From Blumeriella jaapii (lineage: Eukaryota > Ascomycota > Leotiomycetes > Helotiales > Drepanopezizaceae), in the NCBI GenBank assembly GCA_009599575.1, contig VWND01000095.1:124001-188000 (forward strand): a DNA stretch of 64,000 bases. Reading direction: 5' to 3'. Below the pieces are notes generated by a model. It was not told the origin of the DNA and did no database searches. It saw nothing but the letters and a program-made list of their open reading frames with translations. Made by a program: the position numbers and the translations under genes. Below, piece by piece: positions 51,961-61,823 of this stretch (positions are counted from its first letter, which is position 1; each line of letters begins with the position of its first letter).

Positions 51961-54900
51961 GAACGTCTCGAGTTTTTGTGTGACACCCAGTCTTGTGGGT
52001 GAATTTGATGCTCGGTGCCAAGATCTTCACGCTCAACTCTAGAGGAGGGCATCTAATAAGTAGTATCCCCCGTTCCTTTGCCATGATTACCTACCCGAAA
52101 AGTGTGACACGCTTCTTGGTTGTCGGAAAACGGGTTACCTGCATCGAGGCTGAGAGGTAGGGCCAGGGGCGAGACCAATGACAGGAGCCGAGTAAGATCA
52201 GAGACAACGTCGAAACTGACTGGTTAGTCCTGGAAGATATGGAAAACGACTGTCGCAACAGCGCCGACTCGTAATGGGGTTCTTACCGGCCCTCTTGGAT
52301 GGATGAGTACAGCAGAAGGCGGATGGAGGAATGCTTTTTTACCAATCTTGAAATCTGTATATTTAAACACTTGTTAGACCCTACATTCCTCGGCTCTAAG
52401 CCATTCTCCAAAGCAAGTTTCACCGAGGGGCTTATGCTATGTGTCTGCAGCAGGCATGAAAATAGACCAAATTATAGAGCTTAGTGATATACTAGCTCTC
52501 GTTACAATCTCCACTCATCCTTTACCACTTCGGACTCCTTGCGTGATCTCCATGAGCAGCCATTTATAAACAGGCACCAGGTACTTCTGGGCGCGCTTGA
52601 AAGGACTGGAAACCCACAGTTTCGCGAGCGCAACCATCTCATTCAATGGTTTGATCTCAATAACCCAATGGAGTATCCGGCAGATGAAGGATTGTAAACC
52701 CCGCACCTCCACTGGTGGTCGTTTCGAAATACAGCTACACAGCATAAGCTATATGCGGTCCGCTTACTCTTGCTCGGTGATACAAAGAGGCAAGTTCAGT
52801 TGAAGTCAATTGATAATACAAGACGTTATTCTGAGGTAGGCTAAATTTAGCATGCGTTTTGAGCTTGAGACAATGGAAAGGAAAAAAAACAAGGAATCCA
52901 AGACAAGAACATTGAAGCATAGAAGTTTGAGAGGAGCATGGGAAAACCCTAAGACCAAGGATAAGTGAACGTGAGTAGAAAGGTCATGCCACTTCGATTG
53001 TCAGGCTTGAATGCTCCGCAGGAAGTTCGTATCACCTTGATAGTTAAGTTAAAAGCCGGCTAATCTTTGCCATCGTCACTCTTGACCGTTTCATAAGTCT
53101 TGGGGACGTCCTCCAATCATATCACTTGAAGGTATCTTAAAGGTAAGTAGCCATCAGCAGTACTGCATGGACTAATTTATCTTTCGAATTCTACGGCCAA
53201 TGAATCCATCCCGCTCTTCTGCTGGACAGTTGTTCGAAACGATTTGTTTGAGAACACGAAAAGCTATCCGATTCATCTAGAGATTGTAACTATAACCCTC
53301 ATTTATCGGACCTTGTTCATCTGTGTTGAGGTCAATCTCATAGTTAATTGACCTTTGGGACAAATGAGTAGTAGTTCTTGTTTCTGGATCTTCTTTCATA
53401 CCACTAGGTTCGAATCCTGCGCCCACTTTATCGGGATGCACTTATACAGAAACCATTTGTCAATCGTTTTGACCTCGTAAGCAGTCTTTGTTGGTTTGGT
53501 TGCCTTGATCCCCGGAAGCAAAGGCCCTGGAATCCTGCAAGGAATTTTGTTGGCATCACAGCTTCGCTGAAATGTCACAGAGGGAAGACTCTATCATGTT
53601 GTAAGGATCTAGAAGGTATGGTATTCTCTGAAGGGTCGGGAGAGCCATTGAGACAGGGGATCTGGGGGCTAAAGAATCAACATGTGATTGAAACGCGCCA
53701 TGTTATCCAGCACTGTACTGTTGTATGACAGCATCTATGCGGTGACAGCTGATGATTTTTTGGTCCGCAAATCCTAATCTGATATAGCCTATATATTCCC
53801 CGAAAGAAAACGAGAAAATTTAACGTTTGGAGCAGCCACTGTGAGAAAGCATTTTACAAAAGAGATGTGTGACAGATATTGGCCCGATATCGAAAGGAAC
53901 AGAAGAGCCATAAGGAACGATATCATTGCTATCATTAAGCTTAAATTCTGGGTGCAGAAGGTAACTTACCTAATGTACAAGTGCCGATTCGAGAGATGTC
54001 AACTATGGCCCCAAAGCGTTAAGTACCATTAATCACCAGTGAAACAATCGTAGAATATCGTCGCACGATTGCAAATCTCGAATACCGTCTGAATAGCTCT
54101 GAGCATTTCCCAACGCGTAACAGAAACCGTCATATGCGTCGTGAAAGGAAATCGTTAGCCACATCTCACAACTCGAGAGACTCTCTTACTTACTCGATTT
54201 CCGAGGTATCCGGATTGTTTAACCGCCCGGCAAATCTTTGGTGCAATACGGTCAGGCAGGCGAGGAAGAGAAATCCAAGATCCTGAAGATGTAGAATGAA
54301 TTTAGCGAGAAACTATTTAGATGCGAGCAGTGGTCGTAGCAATTAGATTTCTCTCGGGCCGATTTGGACATGCTCTCTAACGGCGTCTGTAGCTTGATTA
54401 ATGGGGATTTAGCTGCTGTTGCTGTCGTTGTCGTGCATTCATTCGAGTGTCACGAAAATCTAGGAAGACAAGTCAACTCATCTTTCCGGTTACAAGAGAC
54501 ACGATGCTGATTGGTGTGGATGGATTTCGATTCTGCCTGTTATACGTGCTGAAGTGAAGATTCCAAAGCATAGAGTTGGAGATGCTCTCTGCTGAGCAAA
54601 ATCGAATCGAGGGGGTTGTGGAAAGGAGAGAAGCATCATCCAGGCGCGATACGAAAAGGAACGGAACTCCCGGTGCAACAGAAATCGAAGAAGCGCGATC
54701 GTCTGTTTGTCATACTTCGAGATTTCGATGGTCTATAAGACGATATCAGCCAGTCGGCTCTTCCTCCTGATCGTACATGATCCTTCCTGTTGCCTACTGT
54801 ACATGTGAGTAGGCAGGTAGGTAAACAAGATATCAGGTATACAAGGTATATGAGCTCGAACAGACTCGACCTGGCAGACAATTCCACAAGCTCGTCTGTT

Positions 54901-55125
54901 AATAAATCGATAATGTGAGAGCTTTGAAAGATAATCTTTCCTTTGAGAACGCGCAGTCTCTCAATGGGTGACGTTGAAAGAGATAGGATCTCTCTAGCCC
55001 ACTAGGCCATATTTATCCTAGCGCCTTTTCGGAAATCCATCAACGCGAGCGCGTCGACTTGACTTCTACTTTCTTCCCAACCTGGCTTCCAACAACCCTC
55101 CGCCATCCCACAACGCTCCGTCGCC
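51961..55125. other. 3.2-kb gene-poor stretch
   Basis: Only frames under 90 codons were seen, none with family features. A Pol III B-box-like GGTTCGAATCC stands at 53407-53417 without a foldable tRNA round it. GTAGGCAGGTAGGTA occurs near 54810. The last 100 bp are the leader of SPT16. Confidence 0.4.
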
Positions 55126-58100
55126 ATGGGAGATATCAAGATCGACAAGAAGCTCTTCGAGGAACGTGTGTCGCACTTCTTGTCCGCATGGAAGGCCGAC
55201 AAACGGGCTGGGGACGCGCTCTTCAATGGCGCCTCCTCGATCCTGGTGGTGATGGGCAAGAGTGATCCGAACATACAATTCCAGAAGAACAATGCCTTTC
55301 AGGTGTGTATCCTCAGCTTCAGTTGATTCTGCGGATGTGTCTGTTGACTCTAATTCGCGCGACAGTACTGGCTCTTTGGCTACGAGTTCCCCGCTACCCT
55401 CCTCCTTTTCACCCTGGACAGCTTGTACGCCGTCACAAGCGGCAAGAAAGGTAAAATGTTCTCCTTAGTCGATCTTCGATCGTATGCGAATACTGACTGC
55501 CGGTATAGCTAAACATCTGGACTCTCTGAAAGGTTGCAAGTTCCCTGTCCACGTTCTGCTTCGGGGTAAAGATGCGGAGCAGAACGAGAAGCTTTTCGCC
55601 GATATCACTAGCCAGATCAAGGCAGCAGGCGTACGTCAAGTTCTGTGATCGCATAATCAGGCAACTAACGTCTACGAACCAATAGAAGAAAGTCGGCGTC
55701 ATACCCAAAGATATGTCCACAGGACCCTTCGTCGACGACTGGAAAAAGGCATTTGCCAACATATCCAAAGATGTTGAAGAGGTTGACATATGTCCTGCTC
55801 TGTCAGCTGGAGCAATGGCTGTCAAGGATGAGAATGAGCTGGTGAGTCGCGGCGCTTATGTCGATTTCGTGCGGCTAACATTCTTGAGCGTGCCATGCGC
55901 AACTCCTCCAAAGCATGCATAGCCCTGATGAACCCGTACTTCGTCGAGGAAATGTCAAACATCTTGGATGAGGGGAAGAAAGTCAAGCATAGCGCGCTTG
56001 CAAATAAGCTGGATAGTCAACTCGATAATGAAAAGTTCTGGAAGACGGTCGAGCTCCCAAGCAAACAAAAATTGTCCTCTGACTTCGATCCGGGTCAATT
56101 GGACTGGACTCACGGCCCTATCATACAAAGCGGCGGAAAATTCGATCTCAAGATGAGCGCACAAGTCGATGACGAGCTTTTGAACGCTGGAGTCATCATT
56201 GCGTCGATGGGTCTACGGTACAAGAACTACTGCTCTTTAATTGCACGCACATATTTGGTCGATCCAAATAAGTCGCAAGAAAGCAACTACAGGTTATTGC
56301 TTCAAGTTCACAATCTGATTATGAAGGAGGTTCGAGATGGTGCCAATACGAGGGACATTTATGCGAAAGCTCTTGCTCTGGTTAAGGCCAAAAAACCAGA
56401 ACTCGAGAAGCATTTCATGAAGAACGTTGGAGCCGGGCTCGGTATTGAAACCAAGGATTCGGCCTTGGTTCTCAGCGCCAAAAACCAGAGAACCTTGAAG
56501 GACGGAATGACATTATGCATTTCAACTGGATTCAACGACATTGAAAATCCTAACCCCCAAGATAAGAAAAGCAAGACCTACTCCTTGATGCTCTCCGATA
56601 CTGTACGTGTCTCAGCTTCCGACCCTGTTGTGTTCACGGGCGATGCACCTTCGGATCTGGATGCGACATCATTTTTCTTCAAGGATGACGAGCAGCCTGC
56701 CCCAACGCCGAAGAAGTCCCAAAAGAAGGATTCTGCCGTCGGAGCCGTCGCCGAAAAACATTACCAAGACGAAATTGCGTGCAGAGCGAGCAACCCAAGT
56801 GGACGAAGGCGCCGAGGCCAGACGGAGGGAGCACCAAAGAGAGCTTTCGAGGAAGAAGCAAGAGGAAGGCCTGGAGCGGTTTGCGGAGGCAACCGGCGAT
56901 TCCAATGCACAGTCAGTCAAGAAGTTCAAACGTTTCGAATCTTACAAGCGAGACAACCAATTTCCTCCTCGAGTCCGGGACCTTGCCATTCTCGTTGACC
57001 AGAAAAATGCGACGGTTGTTTTGCCAATCATGGGTCGCCCAGTGCCTTTCCATATCCAGACCATAAAGAATGCCAGCAAAAGCGATGAAGGTGATTTTGC
57101 ATACCTGCGAATCAATTTCTTGTCTCCTGGTCAAGGTGTCGGTCGTAAGGATGACCAGCCATTCGAGGATGCTTCGGCCCATTTCGTGCGGAGTTTGACC
57201 TTTAGATCTACCGACGGAGATCATTTGCAAGATATCGCCAACCAGATTGCGAACATGAAGAAGGACGCTTCTAAGCGTGAAGCAGAGAAGAAAGAAATGG
57301 AGGACGTGGTTGAGCAGGATAAGCTTGTCGAGATCAGAAGTAGGTCTCACTGCAGGTCGTCTTGAATACCTGGCTAACGCTCGTAGATCGTCGACCGACT
57401 GTCATGGACAACGTATTTCTCCGTCCAGCAATGGATGGTAAGCGAGTTCCCGGAAAGGTCGAGATTCACCAAAACGGTCTCCGATACCAATCGCCTCTCA
57501 ACCACGTACATCGTGTCGACATTCTGTTCAGCAACGTCAAACATCTCTTCTTCCAACCCTGTCAGCATGAATTGATAGTAATCATTCACGTTCACCTGAA
57601 GGACCCGATTTTGATCGGAAAGAAAAAGACCAAGGATGTCCAATTTTACCGCGAAGCTACTGACATCCAGTTCGACGAGACCGGAAACCGAAAGCGTCGA
57701 TACAGATACGGCGACGAGGAGGAATTCGAGCAAGAGCAAGAGGAACGAAGACGCCGAACCCAACTCGACAGAGACTTCAAGTCCTTCGCCGAGAAGATTG
57801 CCGAGGCAGGGAAGAATGAGAACGTCGACGTCGATGTTCCTTTCCGTGAACTTGGTTTCAATGGCGTCCCTTTCCGGTCCAGCGTCTTCTGCCAGCCTTC
57901 CACAGACTGCTTGGTGCAATTGACCGAGCCTCCTTTCATGGTGATCACCCTCGAGGACATTGAAATTGCGCATTTGGAACGTGTACAGTTTGGCCTCAAG
58001 AATTTTGACATGGTTTTCGTTTTCAAGGACTTTCACCGTCCCCCGTATCACATTAACACTATCCCCGTCGAATCCCTCGAGAACGTCAAGGAGTGGCTCG

Positions 58101-58487
58101 ACTCGGTTAACATTCCTTTCTCGGAAGGACCATTGAACTTGAACTGGCCAACTATCATGAAGACTGTCAGACACCCACCAATTCTTCGTCGATGGCGGCT
58201 GGTCGTTCTTGCAGACCGAGACGGACGATGAAGACGAGGACCCGGAGAGCGAAGAGAGCGCTTTCGAAATGAGCGACGATGAGCTCGCTGCCAGCGACGA
58301 GAGTAGTGATGAAGAGAGCGACTTTGATAGCAATGCCAGTGCAGATGCCAGTGAAGATGGCAGCGAGGACGAGGCGACCGACGGGGAGGATTGGGATGAG
58401 CTTGAGAAGAAGGCGAAGCGCAAGGATAGGGAGGCAGGCAGAGAGGAAAGCGAGGACGATAAGCCGAAGAAAAAGAGAAAGCATTAG
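55126..58487 (+). CDS. SPT16: FACT complex histone chaperone subunit Spt16, with two frame disruptions
   Basis: Exons: 55126-55302, 55366-55450, 55509-55630, 55686-55841, 55889-57339, 57387-58487; introns 47-63 bp. Spt16 with Pob3 reorganises nucleosomes during transcription and replication. In order: the N-terminal aminopeptidase-like region (from '[18 protein letters not shown]' to '[16 protein letters not shown]'), a linker with '[17 protein letters not shown]', the middle domain ('[20 protein letters not shown]'), the Rtt106-like PH region ('[20 protein letters not shown]'), and an acidic, Ser-rich tail ending KPKKKRKH. Frame changes are needed at about 56752-56757 (a run of five A before '[12 protein letters not shown]') and about 58169-58175 (before '[14 protein letters not shown]'). 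Removing one base at each gives about 1029 aa, the usual length. As the gene is essential in yeast, sequencing indels are likelier than loss. Confidence 0.92.
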
Positions 58488-59802
58488 ACTCGGTCGAATG
58501 TGATACTCGAATTCTGGGATGGGATTCTTCTTTCCGGGCGGAGGGTAGGATAGTAGTTAGGGGGAGAAGAAAGCAAATGGCAGGCGGAGAGGTACGACAC
58601 TTGGCTAGCTACACCTTTCTCTTTTCCCTAAGCAACATGTCTTCCTTGCGTGGCGTTGGGTTCGGCAAAAGGGTTCATTCACGCGTGGCGATTCTGGGAG
58701 AAATGAAGCCTGGGTGTCTACGTCAGAAGCAGACGCAGGAGAAAGAAACGTGGGCGGTGCCAGGTGGTGCCTTCAGATACGTGCAGATAGTAAAGTATTC
58801 GCGCATCTCTCTGCTTACCTACCTACCTACCTAGGTACCTACCTATAGGTACCTAAGTTATGTCATGCTCGAACGGACAATGAACCGGGAGCGAGGCGAC
58901 CTCTGAGGCTACCCATCCACATTGGATCGATGGAGGTTTTGCTTCATGGGAACATGCGCTTCTCATTAGTACCTACCTACCTACCTACCTACCTAAACAC
59001 ATACCTAGAAAGTTAGTCAGGCTATGGGCTTCGCGTCAATGGATGTCTCGGGATAGCATGTCCGGACTACACCTAGGCAGAACTATGTACTGTGCTGTGG
59101 GATACGCCGCGAAAGCTACGGTACAGTACTCTTGGGACGACGAGCTTAAGCAGGTGCTGCGCATATCGCGAAGGAGTGTCTCTTTGGCTCACTCGTCGAC
59201 GTGCATACTGGTATGGATTTCCAGAAACATCGAGGCAGACGAGGTACTGTACCTTTCGACACCAACTCAACGCCGGAAAGGCTTCTTCTCCACGGGCTTT
59301 GAAAAGAATGCTTACGGCTGAATAGGTAGGTAGTGCGAGAAAAAGGCACAGGTTGCTTTGCAGCGGAGAGAGGGGGATGGGAGACAGGTAGGCAGGTAGG
59401 TAGACGGACAGAGTGAAGTAACTGCATCCATTCAAGTCGTCTCTATACCAAGCAATCCAAGTCGACGCCCATGTTGCACCATCATTCATCGCACTTCAAA
59501 TACTTCTCTGGTTTGTAGTGCCCTCCCTGCTCCGAACTCTCGCGGCTGGCCGGTCCACAGACAAGCAAGCAAGAGGGATCATTTGGGAACGAAACGATAA
59601 AAAGCACGCAACAAGATGATAACAAACCACGCCAGAACCGCTTCGCCAATAGCCCAGATTTAGCAATTAGGAAAAAAGAAGAGTTACAGCCCATTCAGCT
59701 CGATTTACGGGCGTAATGTACAACATTCTCTGCCCATATCCGCTACTTTTCCATTTTCGCCACCCGTGGAAGATCCCATCAGCATCTATTAATGGCCAGC
59801 GT
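58488..59802. other. Convergent intergenic region with TACC/GTAC microsatellites
   Basis: (TACC)n runs lie at 58816-58855 and 58970-58994, with GGTA runs near 59323-59335 and 59388-59404. GTACTGT motifs lie near 59085, 59140 and 59241. No gene is present. Confidence 0.6.
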
Positions 59803-61358
59803 CTAGGCGTGGCCTTCGCCGTTACCGTGATGGTTCGATGCGGATCCAGAACTTTGGTCATTGTTCCACGTCAAGTACGTGTGGTCGCCCAATTTCCTCG
59901 GCTTGATGAGATGCGTGACGGTGAACAGTGTGCCGAGCACGATACAAATACCACCGACAATGACATAAGCGATGCCTAGAAAGGGGTTCTTGCCACCCAT
60001 CACAGTGCGGGTGGAGATGACGATGGATTTGGTGCCGCCGTATTCGGTTACGTTGAAGTCTGTTGCCGTTTGTTAGCATGTGTAGGTCAAATTTGGAGGG
60101 GTATATTTTGGAAGAGAGAGTGGGACGAACGATGATCCACGTCCAGAGTGTAAGTCCCTGTCTTCATCGTGGCAGTATCGTTGCGCTGTGCAAGCTTGCT
60201 GAAAGTAGGTAAGCCAGCCAGTCGCATCCACACCTGAAACGCCTCGTCCTCTTTCAGGCGGGGGTGGTTGTCATCCGTGTAGCCGTTTGGATATCTCTCG
60301 ACCCAGTTAGGGGGCACCAAGACATCGGTCCAATTGTACTTTGTATCTCCGTACAACTCCCTATCACTAGACCACGAAATGCCCCTCTTGCCTTCCATGT
60401 AGTAGGTCTCGTTGTTTGTGTTTGAGCCGGGGACGTTGAGAAGAACTGGGCTGTAGAATGTATCGTTGAAGACAGAGTTCGCGGCCAGGCCGCAAGGGTA
60501 ATAGGGCTTCTTGACTCCGTCTACAATCTCGGTTTTCAGCGGGGTGCAATCGCTGCCATCAATCGAGCCCGCGGACACGGCATCTCCTCTCAGCTGATCC
60601 ATATTAAAAGACTTCGCGTAACGTCGATGGTTCTGGTAGAAGTTTGTGAGCTTGTAATAGAACAGCACGGGCGGCTTCATGTCGCTCGGTATCGTGAAGT
60701 TGATGGTGCAGCGTGTGGTGAGAACATCGACGCCTGGCGCGTACGTGTAGTTAACTTGCTGCCGGGACCAGGAGGGTGGATCGGCAGTGGGCGACGAGGA
60801 ACCTTTGTTGAAATGCATAGTCACGTCGCCGCCTTTCATAGGAGACGTCTCGGGGTATATAGGCGCATCCGAGAAGCAGCGGGAGTAATCGAGGATGATT
60901 TCTTGGACCTAAGAAGGTCTTGTCAGCATCCGTCTTCCCTCCAACTCCGGCGTGAGATGGGCATGCGGAGGCCATGTACCTGCGCGCTGGCATATAACAA
61001 TCCTCCTCCGATGGGCGCGAATATGATGCCGATAGCGAAGAAGATAGGAAGTACAGTTTTCGGCGTCAAAATCGGTCTGGACAAGCAAGTCAGCTCTTGT
61101 CGCGGGGAGCTGGAACCAGGCGCCACTTACTGCCACGCCTTCAATCGCTGTTGACGGAACGCCGTATCTACTCCCGTCAGTAGCACGTCCTTCCATTCCC
61201 GTGTCTCCTAACCATCGCTATCCATCTCGTTCGGGTCCGTGGAGTCGTCACTCACTCGCCGGCCTCCTGCTCTTCGGCTTCTTGTCATCCGCCTGGTGTT
61301 GCGGGTCCTGCGAGGAGATCGAGTCCTCGCGGGCCGCACTGGTATGGGTTTCCGCCAT
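59803..61358 (-). CDS. CDC50: CDC50/LEM3 family P4-ATPase (flippase) subunit
   Basis: Five exons: 61358-61256, 61167-61131, 61076-60980, 60908-60131, 60059-59803 (423 aa), phases continuous; introns 54-88 bp. Cdc50 proteins form the second subunit of phospholipid flippases and are needed for ER exit and catalysis. Signatures are 'NTAFRQQRLKAWQPILTPKT' split over exons 2-3, the first helix ('VLPIFFAIGIIFAPIGGGLL'), an ectodomain with paired Cys ('DYSRCF', 'TTRCTINF', 'CTPLK', 'YYPCGLAANSVFNDTF') and sequons, then 'VTEYGGTKSIVISTRTVMGG' and the second helix ('AYVIVGGICIVLGTLFTVTH'), closing 'KPRKLGDHTYLTWNND'. Exon 2 is only 37 nt. The C-terminus is His/Gly-rich. Length fits the family. Confidence 0.95.
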
Positions 61359-61823
61359 CTCACTGTGGTGTTGAGATCCTAGGCCGGATCAATCCGGTCT
61401 TGAGGTCTTGCGGTCTCGAAGATGTTGTTGTTGTTGTTGTTGTAGTTGTAGTTGTTGGGTTGGGCTGGGGAGGGGGGGGTAAGTGGTCGTCGCGATGCTG
61501 ATGGACGCCGCAGCCCGTCGAAGCCACAGATGCTTCGTGTATATTTAGCGCATCCCCTGCACAGCCACAGGAGTTGTCAACGGCCATCACAAAACAAACA
61601 CAAAATCACTTGCATGTTTCCTCTGAGAGGGGTAATCGGAGCTCCTGTTCGGCTTAACTCGACCTGGTCTCTTGAGTTGTCAAGCGACGTCTGTGAACGT
61701 TGTGTGTGGCCCAGGCAAAAGCTCTATGTTGCTACGAATGCCATCTTAGTTGTTATGTACGACCAGAATTGCCCTACCGACCGACCCTTTGCGCTGAACC
61801 CAGCAAACAGAGCGCCCTCCTTG
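61359..61823. other. CDC50 upstream region
   Basis: A (GTT)n/(CAA)n microsatellite at about 61423-61457 sits just upstream of the CDC50 start and could be part of its leader. Nothing else was recognised. Confidence 0.45.

Noticed and set aside
53395..53425. tRNA gene, suggested by the T-arm/B-box GGTTCGAATCC
   Set aside because: No matching acceptor stem, anticodon arm or A box can be found upstream; the T stem itself pairs at only three positions.
57374..58423. 349-codon open frame antisense to SPT16
   Set aside because: Ser/Leu-rich mirror of the acidic tail; the sense strand is clearly Spt16.
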